From: Cryptomeria japonica
Taxonomy: Eukaryota; Streptophyta; Pinopsida; Cupressales; Cupressaceae
Assembly (NCBI RefSeq): GCF_030272615.1
Contig: NC_081405.1
Span: 651,078,920 to 651,142,919, forward strand
Direction: 5' to 3'
DNA length: 64,000 nucleotides
The notes under the pieces: generated by a model
Told to the model about the DNA's origin: nothing
Seen by the model: the letters and a program-made list of their open reading frames with translations, nothing else
Databases searched by the model: none
In this document: positions 10,513 to 23,541 of the stretch, one piece after another
Layout: each line of letters opens with the position of its first letter
Numbering within the stretch: the first letter of the stretch is position 1
Translations under genes and position numbers: made by a program

Positions 10513-13500
10513 TTACTTAGGCAAAGGTTTAGTGAAGATATCTACAATTTGCTCTTTAATGTTCACATAAACTAGTCTGACTTCATTTGCTTCCACCTTC
10601 TCCTTCATAAAATTATACTTGATAGAAATGTGCTTAGTCTTAGAATGAAATACCAGATTCTTTGATACGTCAATAGCAACAAAGTTATCACAGTGAATAA
10701 CTACTAGTTCATTACAATCCACCCTTATATCCTTCAACATTTGCTTCATCCATAGAACTTGTGTATAGTTAGTAGGAACAAAAACATACTTAGCTTTAGC
10801 AGTAGATAAAGAAGTACATGACTGTTTCTTGTTGATCCATGAAATAAGTTTCTTTCCAAGAAAGAAAACTCTACCGAATGTGCTCTTTCGGTCATCAACA
10901 TCTCTAGCCCAATCAACATCTGTATATGCACATAGTGTAAATTCATCATTTTTAGGATACCACAAAACATACTCAGTTGTTCCTTGCAAATACCTGAAAA
11001 ATCCTTTTCACCGCACTCTCATGATTATCTCTAGGATCACTTTGATATCTTGATACAATACAAATTGCATTCATTATATCCAATCTAGTCTGAGTCAGAT
11101 ATAACAAACCTCCAATCATAGATTTATACCTTGTAGGATTTATTAGAGTTAATGCATCATTCTTTGTCAATTTCTCACTTGTAACCATAGGGGTACCAAC
11201 CGGTTTGGAATTTTCCATACCAAATTTCTTCAACAACTCTCTAGCATACTTAGTTTGACAAATGAAAATACCTTTATCATTCTAAGTAATTTGCAAACCT
11301 AAGAAAATTTTCATCTCCCCAATCATAAACATCTCAAATTCATTCTTCATATTTTCAGAGAATTCCATACATAACCTATCCTCACCTCCAAATATGATAT
11401 CATCCACAAAGACTTCAACAATCAATATGTCATCATCAATAATCTTATAATATAGGTTACTGTCAATATTACCTTTAGTGAAACCAAGCTTCAAAAGATA
11501 TTTGTCCAATCTAGCATACTAAGCTCCAGGGGCTTGTTTCAATCCATATAAAGATTTCCTTAACCCACAAACCATCTTTTTGCCATCTGAAAGTAAAAAT
11601 CCATCAGGTTGCTCAGTGTAAATTTCCTCTTCAAGACCTCCATTAGAAAATGCACACTTAACATCCATATGATAAACCTTGTATTTCTTATGGGCAACAT
11701 AAGCAAGAAATAATCTCACAGCTTCAATCCTAGCCACCGGAGCAAAAGTCTCATCATAATCAATTCCTTCCTTCTAAGAATATCCTTTACATACCAATCT
11801 AGCCTTATTCCTCACAACTTGTCCATCCTTATTCAATTTATTCCTAAAAACCCACTTAGTTCCAATAACATTCTTATTTTTAGGTCAAAGAACTAAAGTC
11901 CATGTGTTGTTCTTCTCAATCTGATCTAATTCCTATTTCATAGCTCTCATCCAATATTCATCTTTACAAGCTTCAATAATTGATGCCAGTTCAACTTGAG
12001 AAATTAAGCATACATCATCAATTGCCAACCTTCTTCTTGTCATTACTCCTTTGTTCTTGTCTCCAATGATCTGATCTTCTGAACGATTTAACCTTACATA
12101 CCTAGGAGTCTTCTGATTTTCTGTTCCTCTACTCTGATCTTCAGTTACTGTTGAATTTTTTGATACTGTCAGGATAACTGGTTCAATATTTCGTTCTAGT
12201 CCAGGTGCTACCGGTTCAGTTATGATCATCTCCACTTTCAGTTCTCTCTCATAAGTTCTGATTTGACCTTTGTACAACTCATCCACCTTGACATTAGCAC
12301 TTTCCACAATTCTCTGCAATCTTTTGTTATAGCATCTATATGCTTTGCTTTCATTAGAATAACCAATAAATATCCCTTCATCACATCTAGGATCAAAATT
12401 TCCAATGGAATCATCTCTTTTGATATAACATTTACTACCAAATATTCTGAAATACTTAATTGTAGGTGTATGACCAAACCATAACTCATAAGGTGTCTTA
12501 CCGGTGTCTCCTTTGATATGAACTCTGTTAAATGTGTATACCACTGTGCTCATAGCTTCTCTCCAATAGATATGAGGCAAATAAGCTTCCATCATCATAG
12601 TTCTAGCCACATCCAAGATAGTTATGTTCTTTCTTTCCACAACACCATTCTACTAAGGTGTTTGAGGAGCAAACAACTGTCTCCTTATCCCATGCTTCTC
12701 ACAATAATTGTTAAATTCATCGGATATGAATTCACCACCCTGATCTGACCTTAAACATTTAATCTTCAACCCTGTCTCTGTCTCAACTTTAGCTTTAAAG
12801 ATTTTAAAATTTTCAAAAGCTTCTCTTTTCCCCCTTAGAAAAGTAACCCACATCATTCTAGAATAGTCATAAATGATTAGAATGAAATATCTATCACCCT
12901 GAAAAATCTTTATTCTAGTAGGACCACACAAATCAGTATGAATAAGATCAAGAACATCATTAGATTTGTCTTGTATACTCTTAAAATAAGTTTCGACTTG
13001 CTTTTCTATTTGACATTCCTTACATACCAGATTATAGGGCTTCACAATCTTAGGTATATCTCTAATAGCCTTAGTTGAACTAATCTTTATAATGCAATCA
13101 AAATTCACGTGACACAACCTCTTATACCATAACCAACTCTCATCAACTTGTGCAATCAAACATGTCTTCTCACCGGAGTTCAAATGAAAGATGTTACCTT
13201 TAGTTTGTGTACCGGTTGCAAACTCCAATCCAAATCTGTTAATGGTTTTGTATTTTCCATCCTTGAATTGTAATTGAAATCCCTTATCCACCAACTATCC
13301 TACATTCAAAATATTATGCCTTAAACCTTCAACATAATAAACATTATCAGTGTTATGCTTACCATCCAATGATATAGTTCCTATTCTTTTGATCATACAT
13401 GCTTTGTCATCTCCAAATCTAACCAGTCCACCATCAAATTCTTGCAAAGATAAAAACTTTCTTTTATCTCTAGTCATATGATGTGAACATCCACTTTCTA

Positions 13501-13600
13501 TCATCCATTCATCTTTGTCTTCAACTTTAGCATCAAGGGCCTTTTCCTTATTTTTAACAACAAGTGTCAGACATCTTCCTTGATAGCCAAAAATACCCAT
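10513..13600 (-). pseudogene. pol: B pol: protease, integrase, reverse transcriptase, RNase H
   Basis: This is a degenerate Ty1/copia polyprotein. Protease is at 13600-13295 with WMIESGCSHHMT; the catalytic Asp of the usual DSG is Glu. Integrase is at about 13290-11940, with an H...C..C zinc-binding part (VCKEC), and the acidic residues in DLIHTDLCGP, LRSDQGGEF and NGVVERKN. Reverse transcriptase is at about 11930-11280, with MDVKCAFSNG, SLYGLKQAP and FVDDIIFG in place of YVDD. RNase H is at 10989-10513, with CAYTDVDWARD, ending in DIFTKPLPK. Stops lie near 13293, 12650, 11930, 11518 and 11280, so no full protein is made. Confidence 0.93.
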
Positions 13601-13790
13601 TTCTTTCCACTAGCAGAATCTTGTGCCAGTTCATCATCAAAATCAGTCACACCTTCCTCATTTTTAATAATAGGTGTCAGAACATCTTCCTTGATAGCCA
13701 AAAATACCCATTCATTTCCACTGTCAGATCCACTAGCTGAATCTTGTGTCGGTTCATCATTAGAATCACTCACACCTTCCTCATCCGCAT
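13567..13790. repeat. about 110-bp tandem duplication in B gag
   Basis: Two tandem copies encode the same acidic peptide, each holding QDSASG and WVFLAIKEDV. They lie between the CCHC knuckle and the protease. A frame shift between the second copy and the protease follows directly (13600/13567). Confidence 0.8.
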
Positions 13791-14775
13791 AGTGACGTGA
13801 TTTATCTTTGTTTCTCCTGTACTTATGCTTGTTCTGATAATAATGGTTAGGCCTAAAAGATATTCTATCTTTCTCTTCAAATCTTGAATTCCTTTCAGGA
13901 CATCTAGATGCAAAATGACCTATCTTATTACATGCAAAACATTTAAAAGGTGATTTTCCTTCATACTTACTTCATGTTGTACCTTTAGGTACTCTTCTAG
14001 AAGATATTGCTCCAAGTTTCTCAAACTCATCATCTTCTTTCCTCATTTCCTCCAGTTCCTTCATAGATAAAGCTTTTCAATCACTCTTGTTGGTTGATGA
14101 TGCAGATGTGTGAAAACCAGATCCAGTCTTTGCATCTCCTTGAGGACCAAATTCTTCAAGCTCAAAAGCAAATAATTTTCCAACCAAAGTATCCATGTTA
14201 ACAGAAGTGTTAGCCGTTGTTCTTAGCTCATTAGTTGCAGTAGCCTCTATCTTGTAAGCTAGTATCAAAGCTCTCAATACTTTAGAAACAATCTCATCTT
14301 CGCTCAGAGATCCACCACAACACTGAATTCCCATAACAATTTCATTAACTCTTTCCATAAAAGTAGTAATCCTTTCATCTTCTTCCATCTTGAGATTCTC
14401 ATACCTTACCCAGTAACCATCAAGTTTAGCAATTTTAATAGTAGGGTCACCTTCATTCAGAGCCTCCAACTTATCCCATATAGCCTTCATAGATGATTCA
14501 TTAATTAATCCCATAATTTGCTAATTAGAAAGTGCACTTAAGAGTGTTTCTCTAGCTCTACAATCATTCTCAATGTCCTCATCCAAGGTTATCGGAGGAG
14601 GATTGCCAGATACCGGATTATGAGGAGTATAGCCTTTCTTTGTGACCTCCCAAAATGCTTTCCCAATACTTTTCAAATGAGTTTCCATCTGAATCTTCCA
14701 TACCCTATAATTTGTCAAATCAAGCTTAGGGGTTTCTCTTCGGAAAATAGATGCAGTTGAACTATTAGTTGCCAT
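13605..14775 (-). pseudogene. gag: B gag polyprotein
   Basis: It starts at ATG 14775, 56 bp inside the 5' LTR. The N-terminal domain (TPKLDLTNYRVWKIQMETHL) is the copia Gag DUF4219/UBN2 type. The knuckle CFACNKIGHFASRC lies at about 13900-13945. Stops occur after residue 84 (14521), near 14077 and near 13970, and an acidic duplicated tail follows. Gag forms the virus-like particle and binds element RNA. D carries a close relative of this gag. Confidence 0.92.
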
Positions 14776-14813
14776 AGGATCTTCCTCAAGCGATTAAGCT
14801 TCTGTAGAGAGGA

Positions 14814-14831
14814 CCAAGCTCTGATACCAAT
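14814..14831 (-). other. primer-binding site of B
   Basis: The minus strand reads ATTGGTATCAGAGCTTGG right after the 5' LTR, matching the initiator tRNA-Met complement. Confidence 0.92.
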
Positions 14832-16057
14832 TGTTAGGATAATCGATGGACAATTGATTAACCCCCCTCTCTGTTGTCAACAAATTATACAACTTTAAGC
14901 ACACAAAACCTTTTACCGAATGCATAAACCAAATACCAAAATAGCAGATATAACAATTAAGAATAAACATAAATCACAGAACAATTACCAACCATCCATA
15001 ACACATGACACCATGATTTATATGTGGAAAACCTTGTAAAGGAAAAAACAACGGTGGGAATCCTACCCACAATTAGATAATACTTCTGCAACAAGTATGT
15101 GATTATAATAAGAGGGGCATGGACATGCATAAAGGCCAACAACCTAGAGTGCACTTCTCATCACAAAAGGAGCCTCACTGACTACAAAATAAATCCAGAC
15201 TACAATCCAGAAAGATGAATGATCTGCAAGGATAACATCTCCTATGCTTGAGTATAGTTCTGGTTAAGCTCAATACCAGAGGCCTTAAACCTCTTTTACA
15301 AACCCAATTTGATCACCTAAGATCAACCAAAACCTCTGCATATGATTACAAATTTATTCACACATAGATAATCCCATAATGTTTTCCTACCACATATATG
15401 ATCTACAGAGAGATCTTACATTATATTTATACCAACTCGAGACCTAAACAATTAGGTCGGCCACCTAAAAGATAATACAATAGATCTGTTACATAATCCC
15501 ACAAACCAATGATAAACCAAGTCCGCCTAAGACCAAAACAACATAAACCAAATAATAAATCCAACTGGTGATGCATCGGGAGCATCAACCAACACGTTAC
15601 ATAAACCAGTCCATAACCTAACAGAATAACCATCGAACCCAAAATAGGTCACCATAAGCCAAATGAAACACCATGAACAACTAGAACACAAAAATGATAA
15701 CCATCATCATCCTGATAACCTTCTAGAAGCCGCACCAACACCATTTATCAGATTCATCAAAAGATCTTCAATAAAGCACTACCGATAAAACCCTTACCAG
15801 TAACCAAAAGGCTTACTAGAACTATGATAGCATCTAGATCATCAAATCCCGAACCAACTGAATGTGATACACATTAGGAACACATGAATAACCAATCCAA
15901 ACCAATTCCAACAGCCAGACCAAATTCGAAGACAAATATCCAGATCAACATCAAAGACCAGCCACTCTACCAGAAGTCGGTAGACAACAAAACAAGTAGT
16001 GTTGACATCAATGACAAACATCAATGCAACACAATCAATTCCTCCAAATTGCCAACA
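14832..16057 (-). repeat. 5' LTR of B (1226 bp)
   Basis: It pairs with 8865-10097. The segment 14849-14878 is in the opposite orientation to its counterpart 8882-8917 (see findings). A TATA-like motif lies near 15425-15435 on the minus strand. Confidence 0.93.
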
Positions 16058-16062
16058 TTAGT

Positions 16063-18569
16063 TATCACAAATTTTGAGTGAATTCAAAGACTCTATTACC
16101 TAACTAGATAAAGCATCAATTTGGCACTCATTGTCTCTCCCCATTTTCCTTAACACACTCAAAATGAATCAAATTAAACATCCTTCTAGATTCTTAGTTT
16201 AGTGTGTTTTTCTGCCATGTTTGAATATGCACAATATCATAAGTGGTTATCATAAAATGGATCCTCGGACGCTCATGTGACAAGCTATCTATTTATAAGA
16301 TTCTTATCCTTATATGTTTGAACTAGCACACATGTATATTGTGACACCATTATTGGGATACATTGTGCAATTGCTATAGTTTGCATTGAGGAAGTGAGAT
16401 ACACTATGCATTGGATATAGTTTGCATTGAGGGAGTGTTCACTTTTTTAATAATCGACCCAACATCTTAGGGAAACCCCCCTTGGTCTTAAAAAGCGAAA
16501 AGTGAAGAAGGTCTTACCCACTTGAAGAATTGGTCCTTAATTTCCCAACTTGAAGATAGGTTTGTGGTGATCTTTTTGGGTTTGACACTCCTGACACTTC
16601 AGAGGTTACTGAGCCTTAAGTATTTGGGGATTACAACTCAAATCACCAACGTGGACAACCTAACATAGTATAAAATTAGTCATCTCCCACCACTACAATT
16701 GACCATTAATCTTTTAAGTACAATATTTGATGTTGAATAGTCGTTGAAAATATACCCAAACAAAACTAATTTTTGCTTCTATTGTCATAATGAAGGTGCC
16801 TTGCCAAATACTACCCTATTATAATCATAAGCCTCCTTCTCCATCCCCTTCTACACCTCACCAACCACACTCCATGTCAATTACTTACTTCACATCTCTC
16901 ATTTCCCAAATATCCTCCTCCATGACATCCCCCACCCTTGACCACCTTCTACCAAGATGTTATGAAAGATAGTTGGAAACTATAAGGAGTGAACTACATC
17001 TCCCCACTTCTCCAATCCCCTTCTTTTCTTGAATTTTTAGCCTCAAACATAATCCTCCTATTCTAGAAGGCTGCTTTTGTGTCACTTTTCAAATAAAATA
17101 AATTTGAATTAATTGGGTTGTTCCTATTTTCTTGGGCTAAGGAAAAATAATAAGAATTTTTTTTTTCTTTTTTCTTTTTAAATTTTATTTCCATAAATTA
17201 TGAACTTATATTTTTGAAGAATAATTAAATGTTAAATATTTTATTTCATTCGAAGTGGAACATGGATTTGAAGACAATTTTTATTTAATGGCTAGTTTTT
17301 TATAGTTGTTCAATAGCAATCTATGATAGGACCAATGACAAGTTGTGCATGCAACTAGAAATTGGTAGTGATGGGTCATTTGGTTTGCAAGATGGAGTCA
17401 TAGTTAATTTTATTTTATTATATGCATTTCCAACCAAAGAGTGGAATTTTTTATTATTTGGGGGTAATTAATCAATTTATCCATCTCATTTTGTCATACA
17501 AAAACTATGTTGAAATTTATCTAGACACTTGTATTCATACAATAATCTTCTGAGGAAGAAAATCCACTAGAGATTGAAATTAGAGGATAAAATCACTTTT
17601 GTTTGAAGACAAATTTCACTCAAGAGTTGAATTGGAGCATAAGGATTTAATGTAGTATCATTGTTTTATGTGTTGTGTTGTTTGCAAGTTGCAAGCAAAG
17701 TTAGAGTGCATGTTGTTAAATTAGTAGTTGTGATTTGTTTTCAATGCTTGTGTGGATTTTTATGGAGTCTGGTTTGCTAATATAGAAGTGTGTATTTTTT
17801 TTGTATAATTGTGGTTTGTTTCTATAAAATTGTGGTTTTGATCAACCCCAAGTGTGGAAAAATTCATATTTCATTTTGAAGTGGATTAATGATTATATTT
17901 TTGTTTAAGTTATGGTTCCAAGTGGTTATTTTATTTGAATAATTTCTACATTTTGTTGTTTTTGTTGTTTGTGCTTAATATTTTTCTATTCTAGAAGCAC
18001 ATCTTCATGTACTAAATTGTATTTTTACCAATTTAATAAGGCTCAAGAGTTTTGTGCAATTTTGATCAAATATATTGCTTAGTTTCAATGTCAAATTGGT
18101 TAAATCTGTATAGGTATTCATAAAATTTCATAATTCAGATTTGAAAAGGGCTTGGAGTTCAATTTTAATTTTAGATTTTGTTGCATGTTGTTGTATTTAA
18201 ATATTTATTGGGGTTATTACAACCCCTTATGTCCCTCTCCCTCTCCCAAAGCTTTGTAGTACTCCCACTCTCAGTCTATACAAGTAGACACTAATGAAGC
18301 TTCAAATTAGTTGCTATCACTCTCCAAATACTACTTAGCACTAACAAATTATTCTAAAATTTTAGAGATGCTCTTCCCATGTAGCAAACTCTTCTATCAT
18401 ATAATGTTCAAGGAATGTCCCATCTAGAAAGAAAATGTCATGTTAAAATAATTGTTTAAAAGTGGAAGCCTAATGTGAATTCACTCTAATAAGCTAAAAT
18501 TAGTAATGCTCACCTAGAATGTGCTCTAAAAATTATGCAAAAAGATATCATTTTCAATCAAACATCTCA
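16063..18569. other. no gene seen
   Basis: AT-rich sequence with T-rich tracts (17160-17200) and a CCCTCTCCCTCTCCC stretch near 18230. It is the continuation of the sequence left of 8860 that B interrupted. I see no supported coding frame. Confidence 0.6.
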
Positions 18570-18951
18570 TACTAGAGGGAGTGCATGGATTGTATTTAGG
18601 TTGTTGTGATATCTAACTATATATATATCCTTGCTAAAGGCTAAGATACTTCACATTCATGTGTGTGGGCCATGATTTTTTGAATATTTCTACTTTGGGA
18701 ATCTACTTCATCTATACCCCCAATGATCTTAAGGGTAGAGTTTCCTTTTGGAATTTGGTGAATTCAAACCTACCTACCACTGATTGGACCCTTGGAGGGG
18801 ACTTCAATGTGACCAAACAACATAAGGACCATGAATAAAACCATTAATCTATATTATCTATGAATGAATTTGACTTCTATCTCATTTGTCACAACTAATG
18901 AGTGTGGTAAACCTTATACATGAAAAATATCATAATAACCATATATATTGG
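18570..18951 (+). pseudogene. LINE endonuclease fragment, left half
   Basis: The translation near 18700-18840 contains YTPNDLKGRVSFWNLV and WTLGGDFNVT, followed by an NEFDF stretch. GDFN is the hallmark motif of the APE-type endonuclease of plant L1-like LINEs. Stops and frameshifts are present, and no reverse transcriptase is attached. Element E interrupts it at 18951; the remainder resumes at 31886. Confidence 0.75.
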
Positions 18952-20122
18952 TGTAATGGTGCAAAAGTGACCTTGCGAAGGGAAGAACTAGGTTCCCTTG
19001 AGAGCCAATTTCACAACATACATTCAAATATCTCCAACTAGTGAAACTAGTGAAGATATCTAATTACATAAATGGAAAGAGTAGATGACAAAAAGTCTTC
19101 AGTCCAAATCTGAGCATCTCAACGAAGGGTGGCAGTGCGATGTGAAAATGTTTGTGCATCGCGCTATAGCCTCATATGAATTGCAAATATAAAAGACTCA
19201 AAAACATGAGAACCCAACTCTATCCTTTAGATAACCTACAAAACCCAGAAGGTAGAAATGTCATAATAAATAGTAGATAATAAATATAAATAAAGCACAA
19301 GAAAACCCTTGTGTGTTCAAGTGCTTCTAATAAACTTGCACACAAGAAGAAGAGGAAAAATGTTTTGGGCTATTTGGAGACTTGTCTCAGTCAAGTCCCT
19401 GTTTTGGTGTTTCTACCTCTACAACAACCAGATAGATAGATAGATTAAAAAGATAAATAAACAAGATAAATGATTTGATAGATAAGGGATGTGATAAATC
19501 CCTAAGATTCTCAAAGATGTGAGAAAGATATTACCGAATAGGCTTGAGAAAGCCAAGAGAGCTAGAAATATTATTGTGAGAGATTGAGAGTGTTGTAGCA
19601 GATTAGAGATTATTGTAGTAGGCAAGGGAGAGTAAGAGAAATTTGAGAGAACTAAAGAGATTTCTTAAGAGAACAAGAGAGAGCTAGAGGGATTTCTAGA
19701 AGTGAGAAGATGGATCTAAAAGAGATAATAGGAGGGAAAGAAGAGGCTAGCGAGTTGTTTGGAAGATTCTGAGATGTTTCCATTGAGTAAGGTAGGTGAC
19801 AAGTGTCGAAATGTGTAGAAATGATATTTGAACGTTAAGATGTCATGGGACGAATGTGCGGTGTACAAATGTCTACGTGATGTGTTTGTGTCCAAATGAA
19901 TCATGCTAAAAAAAATGACAAGTGGCAAGAGAGACATGCAACTAACATGAAACTGGAATTGAAAGATAGGTGCTAGAAAAGGTGTCTTGAGAATCTCGAG
20001 AGGGAAAATGTTTATGCAAGGGGCTGAAAATGAGCCTACTCAAATGCTAGGGGAATGGAAACTAAAGTAAATACAAAAGTATCAGTGGAATTGTAGAGGG
20101 GTATGCAATTTTTTATACTATA
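18952..20122 (-). repeat. 3' LTR of E (1171 bp)
   Basis: It pairs with 30693-31880 over its whole length (shared TGTAATGGTG left end). On the minus strand it starts TATAGTAT, a decayed TG start; the other LTR has TGTAGTG. A short GATA microsatellite lies at 19431-19443. Confidence 0.92.
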
Positions 20123-20140
20123 TTTTCCCCCACTTTAGTG
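20123..20140 (-). other. polypurine tract of E
   Basis: The minus strand reads CTAAAGTGGGGGAAAA directly before the 3' LTR, as expected for plus-strand priming. Confidence 0.8.
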
Positions 20141-21185
20141 AGCTTATGAATCAACATGACTATGCATGCTACAGGAAATCTACTAAACATAAATAACATA
20201 ATGATGCCCAAAGGATATTGTAGAGGAGACAGACAAATTTTCAAGCCAAGGAAGAAATCTCCCAAGTTGAAGACCTACAAAACAAATGTATTAGAAAGAA
20301 AAATTTGCACAAGACAAGGTTAGAAAGTGAAAATTCCCAATATGACTGGGTTAGATCATGATAAACAAATAGATATATAGACAAGAACATGGATAAAACA
20401 CATACAGATTTGAATTACACATAATAAATAAACTAATTTTTTTTTAATCAACAAAGTGAAAGAGAACTCGATGTACAAAGTCGTCTCAATACTATGCATT
20501 GTCCCCAAAATAACAAGAAAAAACACATAGAGAAATTGTAAAAAGGAGAGAAGAATGTAAGGATTGATTGCTTCAAGGAATAATGCACCTAGGAGATAAG
20601 GAAGAAACCAACGTTGAAGAGATAACAAGACACAGACACTAACTTGCTCTATCGCTAGTAGTCATGCAAATGATAATGATAAAAAATATACATCATAGTC
20701 TAGCAAGTTGTGTTATGCCAGGTGATCAAAGATTAGTAGCACCAACCTCACTACAAAGGAAATACACTACGAAAAGATAAGTAGAACCAATATTGCTATG
20801 AAGGAAAGCCAATACCAAAAGATAAGTAGAACCAACCTTGCTATGAAGGAAAGGTACTACCAAAAGATAAGATGCCTAGTAGAACCAAATTCATTATGGA
20901 AGAGAGTCACTATTGATAGAGATAAATAGATGCTAGATAGGACCAACCTCGATGCCATAGAGGAAATTCGCTACATATAAGATAGATTTTAATAAGTGTC
21001 ATAAAGGGAAAAAAATAGATACTCACCACATCGGGTAACAAAAAGATGGTCACCATGACAGGTGAGAGATATATATGAACCATTGAGGGTGAAGAAGAGA
21101 TAGTGTCACCATGGGTGGAGAGTAGGTATAGTAAGAGGTAAACCATGATATCACTTGTTATGAAAAGAAGAAGAAGGTGTATCAA
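20141..21185. other. E 3' internal region, no gene seen
   Basis: It holds several near-repeats of GTAGAACCAA...ACTAC...AAAAGATAAG between about 20750 and 20890 (unit about 60-65 bp). The open frames here are repetitive and not supported. Confidence 0.5.
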
Positions 21186-21189
21186 TAGA

Positions 21190-23400
21190 TCAAGGATTGT
21201 TTTCACCTAATTGTTGAAGTTGTTGTATCGTATCCCTCGAGGCCTTACATTCACTTGTGGAATGGCCAAGCACTTGATGGTTTGCACAAAATGCATATTT
21301 TGATTTATTATCTTTATGAAATTTCTTACATGTAGGAGGAGGAAGAGTAATCAAGTGGGCTTTAAGAAGCCTCAACAAAATAATCTCTTGATTAGGTAAA
21401 GGATGAGGAGGAGGAAGCAAACCTTTCTCTTGTGGAGAAAAGTTTATCTGATCACAAGAAGAAGACATAGATACTTTAGACAATGTAGGAAGAGATGAAG
21501 AAAAAGGAGAAGCCTTGTAACCTAAACCTATTGTAAAAGAACATGGTCTCAATTCTAAAGGGACCTTAACTCCTTGTCCCATATGCCCAAGACCATTTCC
21601 TTTATATCCAATCTTAGAAAGAATATTGAATCTTGGACCATAATATGATTTCAACTCCTCGAGTGGGGGAGGTTCACCATCAAAGGTATAATCGATAGTG
21701 TTCACATGATCCCATGATACAGAAGAATAATCATCTTTGATAGCGGGTGTGACTGATAATTTTGGAATGTTAAGGTGGATAGGGTTGACTTCATATTCTC
21801 CAATGAAGGAGCTTGTAAAGTCTAAGGAGCCCTAATCATCACCAATAAATGCATTTTATTGAGAAGAAGGAGATGGAGTAGGAGTAGACTTAGGACTTTC
21901 TACAATAGGAGGATCTTCTTTAGGGATAGCCATGTCATGGGTTTCCTGTTTAGGAGGGTCCATGGGAAAAGTTGTTGGCATATTAGAAGATAAAGATGGA
22001 ATATAGTTCTTAAAGGTAGGTATAATTGAGGCATGACCAACTACTTCCATTTGACATAAGTGCATAGCATCAAGATCAACCTTGATTGGAACTACTTGAT
22101 TGCTAGCAACAAACTTAATATCCATGAAGGGTAGAAGAAACCTCTCCTATAACATGAATCCAAGGTCTAACTAAGAGAAGATTATATGGTGAAGGCCCTA
22201 TCATAACATACATTAAGGTTGGAATAGTAACTGACCCAATATTTATAGGCAAAATAACAATGCCCAATTTGGTTTTACCAGTATTATCAAAACCATGAAT
22301 GAACAAAGAAGATGTAGCAAGAGAATTTGAATCCACTTTGATTTTAGACAATAAATCTAGACTACAAATATTGAGTGTTGATTCAGTATCAATGAGAGTC
22401 CATATAATGCCAACATCGTTAACATAAATGATTATCATTAATGGATTTTCTTGATTTCTTACTTTTGTAGGCAGAATTTCATGTGGATAGAAATTAATAT
22501 TTGATGAATCCGCACGAATATGATCCATCAATGCATTAACATTTGAAGGCCTAGCAGAAGAAGGCAATAAGATCTTATGAAGAGCTTCCTAAAGCATACC
22601 TTGATAAACTGTACTAGTCTAAAACAAATCCCAAAGTTATATCTTAGCGGGAGTAACATGATGTTTCTCAATAATATCGTAATTACTTGATTGCTTAATT
22701 GAAGGTTTAGGTGCTTGAGGAAGACCTGGTTGATAAGGTCGTAAAAAAGTATTAGATTGGGAAACATTTTATTTATTTCTATGAGTGTTCTAAGTATGGA
22801 CTACCATTCTATAAGATGGAGCCTTAGACTATTTGTATCTCATAAAAAGATCTGGTGAGTCAATCTTAAAAAGAACACCATGAATAGAAATTACCTTCTT
22901 TGGAAAAGGAATAGTTGTAGTCACAAAAATGATTGGTCTCTTAGGCCTGCTAGGAGCATCAAAGACAACAATGACATTCACAGACTCATTACAACTTGTA
23001 GAAGACTTATTTGAAGGAACTTGCTCAACATCAACCTATGGGAGATCAGATGTGACATGAGATTCATCACCCACTAATATGTCAACTCTAGAAAAGAGTG
23101 CATTGGAATGAAGAGAAGGTAGAGTAATTAAGAAAAGTACCAATTATTTCACCCTCTTGCAACAAAATATCCTCTAAGACAAAATAAGTTTTACAAGAGG
23201 GATCAAAGACATAGAGTGACATAGACAAATCCAAGTCACCACCACATGCATGAAAAGGAATATCGTTAGTACTTTTAATAAAATTAGAAATAGTAAAAGA
23301 AGATAAGAAATTCATTTTGAAAATAATAATCCAAAATCAAGAAATGATGCATAAAGAAGTCAGTCAAAGGTTGATGTATCATTTAAAATTTGATGACATG
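21190..23400 (-). pseudogene. E gag-pro region: gypsy aspartic protease and G-patch
   Basis: On the minus strand, the upstream part (23315-22570) has weak Gag-linker character and many stops. A retropepsin follows at 22567-22115, with VGIIWTLIDTESTLNI and YNLLLVRPWIH; in the family these are LIDTGSTLNI and a Y..LLGRPWIH motif. The catalytic triplet DTG is DTE here, so the enzyme should be dead. A G-patch lies at 21705-21190 (KIGYKGNGLGHMGQG, residues about 32-46), then a Cys/His cluster. Protease plus G-patch is known from several plant gypsy lineages. The frame breaks at about 22570, 22120 and 21850. Confidence 0.82.
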
Positions 23401-23541
23401 GAATGGGATTCGTGGCAGTGCCCCAAAATTCTTTTTTTTGGAACAAAGGGAAAGACTTAAAATGTCCTTTTTTAAAAAAGGGGTATAATGAGTGCTTGAA
23501 GAAATGATAAAGTGCTTTGAAAATAATACAGAAGAAGTGTT

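Larger units (their letters stand above)
8865..16057 (-). mobile_element. Ty1/copia retrotransposon B, full length, decayed
   Basis: LTRs lie at 8865-10097 and 14832-16057, and a perfect 5-bp TSD, TTAGT, at 8860-8864 and 16058-16062. On the minus strand the order is LTR, tRNA-Met PBS, gag with CCHC knuckle, protease, integrase, reverse transcriptase, RNase H, PPT, LTR, which is the Ty1/copia order. The integrase and RT motifs look SIRE-like to me, a lineage call made by eye. Many stops and at least one frameshift make it non-functional. Confidence 0.95.

Noticed and set aside
21190-21705. G-patch frame as a cellular RNA-processing gene
   Set aside because: It lies directly downstream of a gypsy-type protease in the same orientation, inside paired LTRs with a TSD.
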